NCBI RefSeq assembly: GCF_007992195.1
Contig: NZ_BJZU01000033.1
Location: 46,216-110,215 of the forward strand
Direction: 5' to 3'
Source: Methylobacterium oxalidis
GTDB lineage: Bacteria > Pseudomonadota > Alphaproteobacteria > Rhizobiales > Beijerinckiaceae
DNA length: 64,000 nucleotides
Positions 29,467-37,889 of this stretch are shown one piece after another. The stretch's first letter is position 1, and each line of letters starts with the position of its first letter. The position numbers were made by a program, and so were the translations under genes. The notes beneath the pieces were generated by a model, which was not told the DNA's origin, searched no databases, and saw only the letters and a list, made by a program, of their open reading frames with translations.

Positions 29467-30030
29467 TTAATTTTTGTATGCGTGCGCAACTGCAGTAATC
29501 AACTCCTCAGGAGCGTACTCCGCGATCGGATAAGCATTCGTATTTCTATTTGCCGCAAACGAGGCACGATCGCAGATATCTCGAATCAACGACCTGCTGA
29601 CGTTCAAACCAGCGTAAACACCCACTCCAATGTGAGCATCGACTTCTACATGCACACAAGATTGATGAAGTGATCGCAACTTCTCAACAGTGTAATCCTC
29701 TTCTACGTGACGCTCCCAAGGATTTCCATACGCTTCCCCTTGTTCGCAATGAAACAAGGGAACCGACGCCAGCAACACAGCACGAGCGTTCAACATCCGA
29801 TCAATCAAGATCTCCGCTTCTGAATGCGACATATGCTCAAGAACATCTCCACAAAATATCAAATCCGGAGATCGAAATTGTCTGCCGTCCACAAATCTCA
29901 CATCAGAGCAAATAACTTGATCATAAATGTCTTCGAGCTGATATTCCTTGATATAAGGGCCCCAGACCTCAATTGCTGTCATATATATGTTGATGCCCGC
30001 CGCTCTCAATAATTTAGCGAATGTGCCCAT
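29467..30030 (-). pseudogene. SAM-dependent methyltransferase, 5'-truncated
   Basis: Class I methyltransferase-like sequence that begins inside motif I. The frame upstream of ATG 30030 reads ...ARYGPG then MGTFAKLLRAAG, i.e. the GPGMGTF glycine loop, and is closed by an in-frame TAA 13 codons before it. Motifs II-IV are present (YMTAIEVWGPYIKEY; PDLIFCGDVLEHM; VLLASVPLFHCEQGE). The N-terminal strand with the acidic residue that precedes the loop is missing, so SAM binding is probably impaired. AT-rich like the adjacent GT61 gene. The breakpoint lies near 30060. Confidence 0.7.
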
Positions 30031-30767
30031 TCCCGGCCCATATCGAGCGCTGAGCTGAGCATTTGTTTATTTGCGAATTGATGCGCCACATCGGCAACAA
30101 ACCGGCGTCCAAAATTAGAGCTTCCGGGCATTATATTCACCTCAACAACTGTGAACGTTTATTATCGCGACTTCCAAGCTACACGTGGAGGGCACCTGCG
30201 CGCGTGGTAGCTAGCAGGTCATGTCAGGTCAACGCAAGAAGCGCCGCACCGGATACACCGCGAGATTGAAATGGGATTCTAGGCGCGCTCGACGGCATGG
30301 CTGGGCCACTGCCGACATCAGGATTTTCGGGCGCTCGGTTAGTCCTACGACGTATGCGTTCCGTCCGGTCAGAAGGACGATGCAGATTGACCCGAGATAG
30401 GCCTTGTCTGGACTATAGGGCGACATTTGTCGGCCTGAGACGAAGACATCTCAGGACTTCCAGTGCAATTTCTCAGTTTTGCGATAGAAACGTCTGCCTG
30501 ATCCTGAATACGGATCAGGTTGGTGCGGCCAAGAGGACTCGAACCTCCACCCCTCGCGGGACTAGCACCTCAAGCTAGACGCAAGCATTGAGAGCAAACG
30601 ATAATTCTGCAAAAAGGCCGATCACTGAACCATGCTAAATCAATGACTTAGAGGCAATTTGCCAAAGGCTTTTTCGGTTGCGGCGTGCGCCGATCGAACT
30701 GTGACTGCCCCGCCATAGCGACGCTGCGCCAGGTAGCAGCAGAGGATTCGGCTGCAAAACTGCGTCG
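30031..30767. other. Gene-poor junction region
   Basis: About 740 bases with no ORF I can support. It contains the truncation point of the methyltransferase, mixed-composition DNA, the tRNA-Leu fragment at 30521-30578 and, to the right, the first sequence of the presumed integrated element. Confidence 0.55.
30521..30578 (-). other. 3' fragment of tRNA-Leu(GAG), likely attachment half-site
   Basis: Read on the minus strand, the 58 bases fold as the last part of tRNA-Leu. They comprise anticodon stem-loop CTAGC-TTGAGGT-GCTAG (anticodon GAG), a short variable arm (CCC-GCGA-GGG), the T arm with TTCGAGT, the acceptor 3' strand TGGCCGC, then A and encoded CCA. Upstream of the anticodon stem the sequence departs completely from a tRNA: no D arm or 5' acceptor strand. 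Such 3' fragments mark the far end of an element integrated in a tRNA gene. The orientation puts the element to the right. Confidence 0.75.
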
Positions 30768-30896
30768 TCACCTCAGCAAGAGGATGCCGATCCCGACGAG
30801 AGCGAACCCGACGTAGGCTAGGTTCTCCCGCCCTGGTTCGCGAATAAGTGCGAAGGCACCAATCCCCACGCCGACCGTCATCAAGAGCGCGCTCAT
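30768..30896 (-). CDS. Small two-helix membrane protein
   Basis: A 42-residue ORF: SALLMTVGVGIGAFALI, a short charged loop (REPGREN), then LAYVGFALVGIGILLLR. It has two hydrophobic segments and a strong ribosome-binding site (GGGGAGG seven bases before the ATG). This makes it more credible than its length suggests. No family recognised. It is the first gene-like object to the right of the tRNA fragment. Confidence 0.5.
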   Translation of the reverse strand: MSALLMTVGVGIGAFALIREPGRENLAYVGFALVGIGILLLR

Positions 30897-31050
30897 CAAC
30901 CACCTCCCCAGGTGGTCATAGCCTTGGCTATACAACCCTACCGTGTCACCCCGCTCAATTGGCGTAAGCCGAATGTGTTCTCGCGGACATAGCGGCTCAG
31001 CCCCCCCCCTCCTCGTATGCCCGGCGCCTCACGCTCAGCCGCCAGGATCC

Positions 31051-31428
31051 ATGACCGCTTCGCCAGCCCTTCAGCTCGTCCCGTCCCAGGTCCAGACGTG
31101 GCGCGACGCCTTCTCGCGCCTCAAGCCCTCGTCGCCACCGTGCCCCGGCCTGTCGCAGACAGCCTGGCTGCCGATGTACGACAATGCCCTTGACTTCCTC
31201 GACCGGTTCGGCGCCGAGGCGCTGGATCTCGGGTGGAGCGTCACGGACCTCTTCGGCGTGCACCCGACCGCTGGCACAATTCGAGCGGACCACTGCGGCT
31301 CCCTGATGCTGAGCGGCCAGAAGGTGATCGGGCTCTCGGCCGACGAGATGAAGAAGGGACTCGTCACCTACTACCGGAACACGCCGGGCCGACCGGTTGG
31401 GATCCCGGTCTGGGAATTTAGGTGGTGA
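31051..31428 (+). CDS. Hypothetical protein (phage-region)
   Basis: A 125-residue soluble protein with no family I recognise. The core QTAWLPMYDNALDFLDRFGAEALDLGWSVTDLFGVHP is well ordered. It ends with a basic-aromatic tail. ATG 31051 has AGGAT close by. It leads a run of three plus-strand genes (to 31877) that converges on umuC. The name and function cannot be assigned from sequence. Confidence 0.6.
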   Translation: MTASPALQLVPSQVQTWRDAFSRLKPSSPPCPGLSQTAWLPMYDNALDFLDRFGAEALDLGWSVTDLFGVHPTAGTIRADHCGSLMLSGQKVIGLSADEMKKGLVTYYRNTPGRPVGIPVWEFRW

Positions 31429-31444
31429 GCCCTATCCTCGGGCC

Positions 31445-31621
31445 ATGACCGCGAAGACCCAACCCCGCCCCGTCGACAGCTACACCGCGCGGGAGCTGCG
31501 CGAGATCGCCGAGCGCGCGGAGTGGCGGCGCAGCGAGGGCTTCATCGTGCCGCCAGCGTCGGTGCCGCTGTACGTCGAGTCATTGAAGGCTCTAGCACGG
31601 GAGCAGGCGCGCCGTGCCTGA
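31445..31621 (+). CDS. Hypothetical small helical protein
   Basis: A 58-residue protein, mostly charged helix (TARELREIAERAEWRRSEGF), no family recognised. It starts at ATG 31445, 17 bases after the previous gene, and overlaps the next gene by eight bases. The spacing supports co-transcription of the three genes. Confidence 0.55.
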   Translation: MTAKTQPRPVDSYTARELREIAERAEWRRSEGFIVPPASVPLYVESLKALAREQARRA

Positions 31622-31877
31622 GGACAGGACAGTCGGCGACCTCTTCAAGGCGAAGGCCGTCACCGACGATGACGTGCGCGCCGCGGTCGAAACCTACATG
31701 GCGGACCCAGCCACGACGCTGTTCGTCATGGGCGAGGGCTACGGGCTGGATCTCGCCGAGGCCGTGCAGGCGCACGAGTGGGCGAAGGTCATGACCGCCA
31801 ACCCCAACGCCACCGAGCACCTGAAGCGGGCCGCGGTGCGCACGGCAATCCTGCTAGCGCGGCCTGAGAAGCGTTGA
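31614..31877 (+). CDS. Hypothetical small acidic protein
   Basis: An 87-residue protein starting with GTG, eight bases inside the preceding gene. Acidic N-terminal half (RTVGDLFKAKAVTDDDVRAAVETYMADP) and a helical second half. No domain recognised. It ends 13 bases from the convergent umuC stop codon. Confidence 0.55.
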   Translation: MPEDRTVGDLFKAKAVTDDDVRAAVETYMADPATTLFVMGEGYGLDLAEAVQAHEWAKVMTANPNATEHLKRAAVRTAILLARPEKR

Positions 31878-31890
31878 GCGGCGGGCTCGC

Positions 31891-33180
31891 TCACGCGACT
31901 GCCGTCGGTAGTTCGGACAGCTGCGTCGTGTAGCGCGGCGTCCGCATCTCGAACTTCGTGCTCCAGTCGCGCTTCTTCTCCACGCCCGCGCGCGCCGGCA
32001 CGACCGTACCGCGGCCGAAGCGCGCGTTGCAGGCATCCATGGCTGCCATCAGCGGCTCAGAGCGCTCGCGATCGAGCCGGCCGATCAAAGCGCGTGGGCT
32101 TGCCTCAAGCAGCATCAGGTCCGTCGTGACCACGCCGGCCTTGCTGTAGCGCCACGCGCGCTCGCTCGGCTCACGCCACGTCTTGGCGACACCCAGCCGT
32201 GCGGCCTTGATCAAGGCCAACGTGTCGTTCGTCGCTTCCGGCAGCGTCACGGTGGTCGAGACCGACCGCATCGGTTCGCCACAGTCATGCTCGCTGGTGT
32301 GGTAGAAGACCGTCACGTGCGAGGTGCCGAGGCCACCGCGCCGGAGCTTCTCTCCGAGCCGTGTGGCATGGGCGGAGACCGCCTGCTCCATCGTCTCGCG
32401 GTCGCTGATCCGGGACGAGAAGGAGCGAGTCACGGCGCAGCCTTTCCGCTGTGCTGGCATCAGCTCGAGCGGCAGGCAGGAAAGGCCGCGCAGCTCGTGG
32501 ATGATGCGCTCGCCTACCACGGTCATGGCCTTGCGCACGGGCCGCGGGTCGAGATCTCGCAGGTCCGCAACGCTGTCGACGCCCATCGCCTCGAGCTTGG
32601 TGAGCGAGGCCCGCCCGACACCCCAGACCTCGCCGACGTGCACCCGGCAGAGCCACGCCGCTCGCTCGTCCTCGTCGGTGAGATCGCAGACGCCGCCGAG
32701 GTCAGGAATGTTCTTGGCGATGTGGTTGGCGAGCTTGGCAAGCGTCTTCGTCGGACCGATGCCGACGCAGGTGGGAATGCCGGTCCAGGCCTTCACCGTG
32801 GCGCGGAGATCCCGGGCGAGCTCGGGCCGGTCGCGCTCGCGCACGTCCGAGAGGTCGAGGAAGCTCTCGTCGATCGAGTAGATCTCCACGGCCTTCGCGA
32901 AGTCGCGGTAGACCGCGTTGGTGCGCGCCGACATGTCGCCGTAGAGCGTGTAGTTCGAGGAGAACACCCGCACGCCCTGGGCCCGGCACATGTCGCGGAT
33001 CTTGAAGTACGGCTCGCCCATGCGGATGCCGAGGGCCTTGGCCTCGGCGGTGCGGGCGATGGCGCAGCCGTCGTTGTTCGAGAGCACGATGACGGGTACG
33101 CCCGCGAGCTTCGGGTCGAACACCCGCTCGCAGGAGCAGTAGAAGCTGTTGCCGTCGATCAGGGCGATGGAGCGCGTCAT
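31891..33180 (-). CDS. umuC: Y-family DNA polymerase V catalytic subunit (UmuC-like)
   Basis: A 429-residue translesion polymerase of UmuC length (about 420). The catalytic carboxylates are in place: Asp9 in ALIDGNSFY and the Asp104-Glu105 pair in [10 protein letters not shown]. The thumb helix-hairpin-helix [19 protein letters not shown] and a little-finger domain follow, ending with the DUF4113-like [26 protein letters not shown] segment specific to UmuC. Its ATG overlaps the umuD stop (ATGA), so the two are one operon. An SOS box upstream of umuD should make both damage-inducible. Carriage by a prophage is known for other umuDC and rumAB copies. Confidence 0.93.
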   Translation of the reverse strand: MTRSIALIDGNSFYCSCERVFDPKLAGVPVIVLSNNDGCAIARTAEAKALGIRMGEPYFKIRDMCRAQGVRVFSSNYTLYGDMSARTNAVYRDFAKAVEIYSIDESFLDLSDVRERDRPELARDLRATVKAWTGIPTCVGIGPTKTLAKLANHIAKNIPDLGGVCDLTDEDERAAWLCRVHVGEVWGVGRASLTKLEAMGVDSVADLRDLDPRPVRKAMTVVGERIIHELRGLSCLPLELMPAQRKGCAVTRSFSSRISDRETMEQAVSAHATRLGEKLRRGGLGTSHVTVFYHTSEHDCGEPMRSVSTTVTLPEATNDTLALIKAARLGVAKTWREPSERAWRYSKAGVVTTDLMLLEASPRALIGRLDRERSEPLMAAMDACNARFGRGTVVPARAGVEKKRDWSTKFEMRTPRYTTQLSELPTAVA

Positions 33181-33632
33181 CGCACGAGGCCTGCGCGCGC
33201 GATGTGCCAGCGGATCGAGAAGCGCACGACGCCCCAGATCTCGGCCTCCGCGAGCTCCTGGACAGCGAACGCCGGCAAATCCGGGTTGTCGAAGGAGAGC
33301 CGCGGCACATTCCCGTCGATGACCAAGCGCTTGATCGACATCTCGCCGTCGACGGCCGCCACGACGACGCTGCCGTGGCCGGCCTTGAGGCTGCGATCCA
33401 CGACGGCGAGGTCGCGATCGAAGATGCCCGCACCTCTCATGGAGTCGCCCGAGATGTTCCAAGCGAAGGTGGCCGGCGGGTTCGGCGCGAGCCAGCGCGG
33501 CAGCTCGAGCGCTCCCTCCAGGAAGTCGTCAGCGGGGGATGGGAAGCCGGCGCAAAGGCACTGACCGAGGATTGGGACCTGTATGAGGCCCTGGCCGCCA
33601 GCGCTGCCACCGCTCACGCGATAGACGCCCAT
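33177..33632 (-). CDS. umuD: UmuD-like S24 autoprotease subunit
   Basis: A 151-residue LexA/UmuD-type protein. The Ala28-Gly29 pair (CLCAGFPSP) is the expected self-cleavage site. The catalytic dyad is Ser64 ([11 protein letters not shown]) and Lys101 (DGEMSIKRL). The length matches UmuD and there is no DNA-binding domain, so it is not a phage repressor. ATG 33632 follows GGGGAGA; an upstream in-frame start at 33725 would run through the SOS box and is rejected. After RecA-stimulated cleavage it would form pol V with the overlapping UmuC. Confidence 0.92.
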   Translation of the reverse strand: MGVYRVSGGSAGGQGLIQVPILGQCLCAGFPSPADDFLEGALELPRWLAPNPPATFAWNISGDSMRGAGIFDRDLAVVDRSLKAGHGSVVVAAVDGEMSIKRLVIDGNVPRLSFDNPDLPAFAVQELAEAEIWGVVRFSIRWHIARAGLVR

Positions 33633-33648
33633 CCGTCTCCCCGTATAG

Positions 33649-33663
33649 GAACATACGAGGAAC
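33649..33663. promoter_or_regulatory. Perfect LexA (SOS) box upstream of umuDC
   Basis: GAAC-ATACGAG-GAAC on the plus strand (GTTC-N7-GTTC for the operon) matches the alphaproteobacterial LexA consensus exactly. It lies 17 bases before the umuD start codon, just upstream of its Shine-Dalgarno. LexA bound here would block transcription directly. Confidence 0.85.
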
Positions 33664-33800
33664 AAACAGGATGGGAGGCTCCGGTTCAATCCGAAGTCCG
33701 TCTGCCGTTGTTCGAGCCTGTGCACGCCTGTGGACGGCGGTCAGAAAGATGAGGCAGCGAAGGCTGTTGGGCCTGCTGCAGAGTGCGGATCGGATCGACG

Positions 33801-34055
33801 ATGGCGATGAGAACGACCTACGTGGTGCAGACCTTCGTGCTGAAGCGAAAGCGGCTCGTGCCGGGCGATCGCCAAGTGGCCGGAACTGAGAGTGGCGCTA
33901 TGAAGAAGGCAGAAGCGATGGCAGGCCGCATGCCGGGTACCGCAGCGCTCAAGATCGTGGCCGACGACGAGACCGGCGAGCTGGAGAGTGCGACGATCCT
34001 GGCGCAGTTCGGTGAGGTGCCGGACGATTTCGCGGAGAGCCTGCAGGGTGGCTGA
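33801..34055 (+). CDS. Hypothetical conserved small protein
   Basis: An 84-residue protein starting ATG 33801 (a second ATG two codons on is possible). The pattern TTYVVQTFVLKRKRLVPGDRQ, a lysine-rich AKKAEAMA-like centre and ADDETGELESATIL at the end resembles short proteins widespread beside Rhizobiales plasmid and phage genes; no function is known. It is divergent from umuDC across the SOS box, so LexA could affect it too. Confidence 0.6.
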   Translation: MAMRTTYVVQTFVLKRKRLVPGDRQVAGTESGAMKKAEAMAGRMPGTAALKIVADDETGELESATILAQFGEVPDDFAESLQGG

Positions 34056-34059
34056 GACG

Positions 34060-34296
34060 ATGCAGCGTCCGCTACCGGTGCAGACGAGGAAGGTGCTCGA
34101 GGTGCTGACCGACCAGTTCGCCACGCCGACCGCCATCGCTCGAGACGCGTGCCTTCCGGGGCGGGAGCGCACCTCCGCGGCCGAGCGGATCTGCGAGGCG
34201 CTGGAGCGGCGCGGGCTGGCCGAGCGAGGCGGGTCGAAGCAGCAGCCGAAGTGGCGGCGGCTACCGAATAGCGACATCGACACCGCACGAGTTTGA
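34060..34296 (+). CDS. Small winged-helix-like DNA-binding protein
   Basis: A 78-residue protein whose arrangement (TRKVLEVLTDQFATPTAIARDA, ERICEALERRGLAERGG, ending KWRRL) looks like a winged helix-turn-helix: helix, recognition helix, and a short wing. It starts four bases after the preceding gene (ATG 34060; a GTG at 34048 would overlap it). It could be a small regulator in this accessory region, but no family is certain. Confidence 0.5.
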   Translation: MQRPLPVQTRKVLEVLTDQFATPTAIARDACLPGRERTSAAERICEALERRGLAERGGSKQQPKWRRLPNSDIDTARV

Positions 34297-34491
34297 ACAT
34301 GGGACCGTGAGGCGGTGGCGGCGGGCGGCCTCGCCGGGGCCGCTTCATCATGCCCTATGCACGCATTCAACCTGCCGTTGCATCCGGGTCACTTTGATAC
34401 CTCTCGGCTCCGGCTCCTCCGCGGCAGATTGCTCGCATAGGTTGACACCGTACCAAGAAATCGTGCTCTCCCTCGGCGCAAAGGGAATCGC

Positions 34492-35793
34492 ATGTTCAGC
34501 GTAGCAGACTATCCATCAATCCAAGCCGCCATAGATGCCGCCGAAGCCTCCTCAATCGGAGGGGCAGTATACATACCTGCCGGCGTCTACAACATTGAAG
34601 AAACTCTGAGAGTTTCAAAATCAGGGATCGGTATCTTTGGCGATGGACCAGAATCAACGGTCCTTCTTTCACATGACCCGATGCGCGATGCCATCCATGT
34701 TGCGTCACAGGACGGCCGCCACCTCCATGGCTTCTCGTTGCGCGACGTCTGTTTCAAGAGCGCCAATCACCCGCGCACCGGGGGCGCCTACGTTCATCTC
34801 GACACCGTGCAGACGGTGGCGATGGAGCGGATCGTGATGAACGAGCCCTTCATCGGCTTCCATCTGTCCAACACGACGATCCTGGATCTCTCCAAGTTCG
34901 ACATCCGCTCACCGCAGGTCGACGGCGTCGGCATCCTTATCGACGGGGATGCCGACAGCAACGATCATTGGATCCATCACGGCATCATCCGCGGCAATCC
35001 AAGCCTCAAAAGCCGGGCTGGAGTCGAGATCCGCAACAGTGGTTTCTCCACCATCGATTCGATCGACGCCTACCAGTGCGGCACTGGATTGCTACTGCGT
35101 TCCGACTCGTTCGAGGCGCCGCGGATGCCCGGTCGCGCGCAGGTTGAGCACATCTGGACTCGATCGTGTTCGTGGGACACCTGCCTTGAAGATGGTCTCC
35201 GTATCGAGGCCGTAGGCGAGGGTCGGGTGCGGCGGGTTCGGAGCCTTGGCGACTGGTATGCTTCGAACTTCGGCTGCGGCGTTCGTATTAAAGGCTCAGA
35301 CTTCATCGGTCCTGATGGAGCAAGCATCCTTGGTGTCGACTTCATCGACGCCCATAGCTTCGTGAACCATGAGGACGGCTTCCACATCGACCACGCGGAT
35401 TATTGGACCATCCAAACCTGTAAAGTAGCCGGTAACGGCCATCCGTCGCCGGGGCAGCATGATGGGGTCCGCGTCGTTTCGCGTGCTGATCACTTCAAGA
35501 TTATCGACAACATTATTGGCGATACGGAACTCTTCCCACGCTTCTGCCAGGACTACGGCATCAGAGTCGAGGCCGGATCGACGGACCGGTATCGCATCAC
35601 GGGCAACGATCTATCCTGCAATCGAACCGGTGGCCTGCTTGATGAAGGCACAGGCCGCAAGATCGTACGGGGCAACATCGACTGGAATGATGGAGCGACG
35701 TGGACTGAAGAGCCGGCACCGGTTGAACCGGCCGTCTCAGCGGCGCCTATGAGGCAGGCCAAAGGACGCTTCGGCTGGCCTAGGCGCGCCTAA
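34492..35793 (+). CDS. Right-handed beta-helix protein (pectate-lyase-3 / tailspike-like)
   Basis: A 433-residue protein with the pectate-lyase-3/GH28-like opening DYPSIQAAIDAAEASSIGGAVYIPAGVYNIEETL. It continues with repeated beta-helix coils rich in Asn, Gly and Ile (SNTTILDLSKFDIRSPQVDG, YRITGNDLSCNRTGG). This fold occurs in phage tailspikes that cut host polysaccharide and in capsule enzymes. It has no phage head-binding domain and no signal peptide. It is on the plus strand, opposite to all structural genes, and its 5' half is AT-richer. That suggests a cargo gene rather than a virion protein. It ends before a strong hairpin shared with the convergent lysis genes. Confidence 0.75.
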   Translation: MFSVADYPSIQAAIDAAEASSIGGAVYIPAGVYNIEETLRVSKSGIGIFGDGPESTVLLSHDPMRDAIHVASQDGRHLHGFSLRDVCFKSANHPRTGGAYVHLDTVQTVAMERIVMNEPFIGFHLSNTTILDLSKFDIRSPQVDGVGILIDGDADSNDHWIHHGIIRGNPSLKSRAGVEIRNSGFSTIDSIDAYQCGTGLLLRSDSFEAPRMPGRAQVEHIWTRSCSWDTCLEDGLRIEAVGEGRVRRVRSLGDWYASNFGCGVRIKGSDFIGPDGASILGVDFIDAHSFVNHEDGFHIDHADYWTIQTCKVAGNGHPSPGQHDGVRVVSRADHFKIIDNIIGDTELFPRFCQDYGIRVEAGSTDRYRITGNDLSCNRTGGLLDEGTGRKIVRGNIDWNDGATWTEEPAPVEPAVSAAPMRQAKGRFGWPRRA

Positions 35794-35799
35794 ACGCAG

Positions 35800-35829
35800 A
35801 GGCGCCCCCAGCCGAAGCCGGGGGCGCCT
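35800..35829. terminator. Hairpin between convergent genes
   Basis: A perfect 10-bp stem (aggcgccccc / gggggcgcct) with a ten-base loop lies seven bases after the beta-helix gene and 33 bases beyond the last minus-strand gene. No clear U-tract on either side; probably bidirectional. Confidence 0.6.
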
Positions 35830-35861
35830 GAGGGCTGTTAACAGATGTCAACGGCAGCGCG

Positions 35862-36215
35862 TCACTCCGGCCGGCGCATGAAGGCCTTCAGCATTGCGTC
35901 GCGCGTCTCCTTCATCTCGCTCCGCACCGAGGATACCATGTCGTCGATCCGGTGCTCCAGACGGCTGATGACGTCGCCCGTCACGTACTTCTGAGCCACC
36001 TCGACCTTGAAGGCGTTGAGGGTGTCCTCAAGCCGCCGGATCTCGATCTTGGCCGCGGACATGTCGATGGTCAGCGGTGAGACTGCTTCCCGCGTGCCCG
36101 TCTTCAGCTTGGCCAACGCCCAGTCGGCCGCCTTTGCGAGCCCCCACAGCGCCGCGATGCAGGCGACGAGGGCCGGCCACGTGATCGGGCCGGGCGCGAG
36201 GAACGAGGTGTCCAT
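35862..36215 (-). CDS. Membrane-anchored coiled-coil protein of the lysis cluster
   Basis: A 117-residue protein with one N-terminal membrane segment (WPALVACIAALWGLAKAA) and a charged coiled coil (AAKIEIRRLEDTLNAFKVEVAQ; SRLEHRIDDMVSSVRSEMKE). It is the last gene of the minus-strand phage region. The layout recalls spanin-type (Rz-like) or DUF2730-type proteins found beside holin and endolysin, but no lipoprotein partner is visible. ATG 36215 is placed just before the membrane segment; a longer reading to 36278 adds unlikely residues. Confidence 0.6.
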   Translation of the reverse strand: MDTSFLAPGPITWPALVACIAALWGLAKAADWALAKLKTGTREAVSPLTIDMSAAKIEIRRLEDTLNAFKVEVAQKYVTGDVISRLEHRIDDMVSSVRSEMKETRDAMLKAFMRRPE

Positions 36216-36299
36216 GTCGTGAGGCCCCCACAGGCCAGGATGGGCGCGCCGGTGTTCCGGTCGCGCGGAGTGGCCCACCTCTTCGAGGCGGGAGAGGTG

Positions 36300-36710
36300 C
36301 TACTTGGAGAAGACCTTGCGGACGGTCGCGGCCACGCCCGAGACGCCGATCACCGCCATGACGATCGACCACTCCATCTTGTCGTAGGGCGATGGCAGCT
36401 TCGCCACGGCCCAGTTGAAGTGGCAGGTCGAGTCGAGGACGATCGCGCCGAAGTGGATCATGCAAAGCCCGAACGCGGTCGGGATCATCCAGGCCGTGGC
36501 CCAGGATTCCCGCTGCGCGGCGCGCTCGCCCGCGATCACCCGCCGCTCCTCGACGTAGGCCGAGATCGCAGCGTTGTTCACCGCGACGTCGGCGCCGATG
36601 TCGGCTTGGTGCTTGGCGAGCTCGGTGTCGGACCGCTTCTTCAGCACCTCGACGACGCCGTTCGCGATGCCCGGCAGGCCGAGCAGCAGCTTGGCGACGA
36701 ATGCCCACAT
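36300..36710 (-). CDS. Phage holin, 3TM (GTA-type)
   Basis: A 136-residue protein similar to the 3TM holins of alphaproteobacterial phages and gene transfer agents. It has an amphipathic N-terminal helix (FVAKLLLGLPGIANGVVEVL), the block RVIAGERAAQRESWATAWMIP, then membrane segments (AFGLCMIHFGAIVL and EWSIVMAVIGVSGVAATV). Holins permeabilise the inner membrane so that the endolysin can act. Its ATG overlaps the stop of the preceding small membrane protein by one base, so the lysis genes are coupled. Confidence 0.8.
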   Translation of the reverse strand: MWAFVAKLLLGLPGIANGVVEVLKKRSDTELAKHQADIGADVAVNNAAISAYVEERRVIAGERAAQRESWATAWMIPTAFGLCMIHFGAIVLDSTCHFNWAVAKLPSPYDKMEWSIVMAVIGVSGVAATVRKVFSK

Positions 36711-36958
36711 CAGCGGGCGCCCGCGTCGGGCCCGCGCGCCGCGTCGCGCAGGCTCTTGAGCATCGGCACCAGGACGAGGCGGGCTAGCATCAGGCAGCCG
36801 CCGATTCGGGTGCCGTAGCCCTCGTACCCAGCTGGCAGCACGGTATTCCAGTCGAAGCCGACCAGGGCGCTGAGGACGTCCGGCAGCGAGAACAGGACGG
36901 CGAGCAGGTAGACGCGGAAGCCGACGAGGCGCGCGTTGAGGCGCTGGATCAGGTTCAT
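36710..36958 (-). CDS. Small membrane protein between endolysin and holin
   Basis: An 82-residue protein with hydrophobic segments RVYLLAVLFSLPDVLSALVGF and GCLMLARLVLVPML. It starts one base after the endolysin stop codon and its stop overlaps the holin start. Its position suggests a second holin or antiholin, but there is no family match I can name. Confidence 0.6.
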   Translation of the reverse strand: MNLIQRLNARLVGFRVYLLAVLFSLPDVLSALVGFDWNTVLPAGYEGYGTRIGGCLMLARLVLVPMLKSLRDAARGPDAGAR

Positions 36959-36959
36959 G

Positions 36960-37718
36960 TCAGGCCGCCTTGCGCGAGAGGAAGATGTGGATCCGCGACC
37001 AAAAGCCGGGCTCGGCCGGGGAGGGCGCAGAAGAAGGCCCACCCAAGGCGGGCTGGGAGGGAAGCTTAGGAGGAGAGCTCGGCGCCGGCTCGACGCTGCC
37101 CGTCATGGGCGTGAGCGGGTCGGGCGCCTTCGGCGGCGGGGCCGGATCGGGGACTCGGACCGAGACCAAGAGTGCCGCTCGGACCTGCACCTGGTAGCCA
37201 GCGATGAGCTTGTCGCAGTCGGTGCCGTTGATGATCCGCCGTGCGCCTACCGCGTCGGTCCGGCCCGGCCCGAAGTAGTCCGCGAGCTTCTTGCCGGTGA
37301 ACCAGCCCTCGACCATACCGTAGAACATGATCGCGGCCGCCACATCGGGCCGCATCGCCAGCGCTGGCGTCTTCACGAGATCCTCGCTGGCCTTGAGGAA
37401 GCCGAGCGCGCGCAGGCGCTTCGTGGCCTTGGCGTAGTTCGCCTCCCAGGTCAGCTGCACGTACCCGCGGCCCCAGAAGCCGGTCGGGCCATACTTCCTG
37501 CCCTTGCCGCGACCGAACTCCTCGATCGGCTGCATCGTGCGGGCCGTTTCGTGGAAGGTGGTGGCGAGGCAGTAGGCGGTCTTCTCGACGCCGAGGTCGG
37601 CCGGGCAGGCATCGAGGATCGCCGACATGCCGTTGACCTGGCTCTGCGTCAGGTGACCGCTGAACGGCTGCCGGCGCACCGCGTCGAAGAACGCGGCGCG
37701 ATCGAGATCGAACGCCAT
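36960..37718 (-). CDS. GH19 family endolysin (chitinase-like lysozyme)
   Basis: A 252-residue phage endolysin. The GH19 catalytic domain fills residues 1-180: KTAYCLATTFHETARTMQPIEEFGRG contains the catalytic Glu57 and the second Glu pair 66-67, followed by GPTGFWGRGYVQLTWEANY. A Pro/Ala-rich linker and a short basic-aromatic tail (FWSRIHIFLSRKAA) follow. ATG 37718 starts directly at the domain. A GTG 19 codons upstream would add a hydrophobic segment that could act as a signal-arrest anchor; I cannot decide by eye. First gene of a four-gene lysis cluster with overlapping or touching ends. Confidence 0.87.
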   Translation of the reverse strand: MAFDLDRAAFFDAVRRQPFSGHLTQSQVNGMSAILDACPADLGVEKTAYCLATTFHETARTMQPIEEFGRGKGRKYGPTGFWGRGYVQLTWEANYAKATKRLRALGFLKASEDLVKTPALAMRPDVAAAIMFYGMVEGWFTGKKLADYFGPGRTDAVGARRIINGTDCDKLIAGYQVQVRAALLVSVRVPDPAPPPKAPDPLTPMTGSVEPAPSSPPKLPSQPALGGPSSAPSPAEPGFWSRIHIFLSRKAA

Positions 37719-37840
37719 GGTAGGGGTCCCGCAGACAAGGAAAGGGCCGCACAGGGCGGCCAGGATGGGCGACACGTCGGGAGGCGAGGCCGGTCAGGCC
37801 TCGGCGTCGGCGAAAGGCATGGCGGGCGGCCTCCGGACAC

Positions 37841-37864
37841 GAAAAAGCCGCCCGAAGGCGGCTT
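37841..37864 (-). terminator. Intrinsic terminator after the small tail gene
   Basis: Stem aagccgcc / ggcggctt with a four-base loop; on the minus strand it is followed by five U residues. It separates the tail gene at 37890 from the lysis cluster. A CGGAG segment follows the U-tract, as at two other phage gene boundaries. Confidence 0.85.
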
Positions 37865-37889
37865 GGGTGGTCAGCGTTCTGAGGGCTTC

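Noticed and set aside
30229..30426. 65-residue minus-strand ORF
   Set aside because: No ribosome-binding site, no family, and it lies in a junction region with mixed composition.
30640..30903. 87-residue minus-strand ORF
   Set aside because: Arg-rich with no domain; the 42-residue membrane ORF in another frame has a much better ribosome-binding site.
33177..33632. Phage CI-type repressor
   Set aside because: It has only the S24 autoprotease domain, no DNA-binding helix-turn-helix, and overlaps umuC; it is UmuD.
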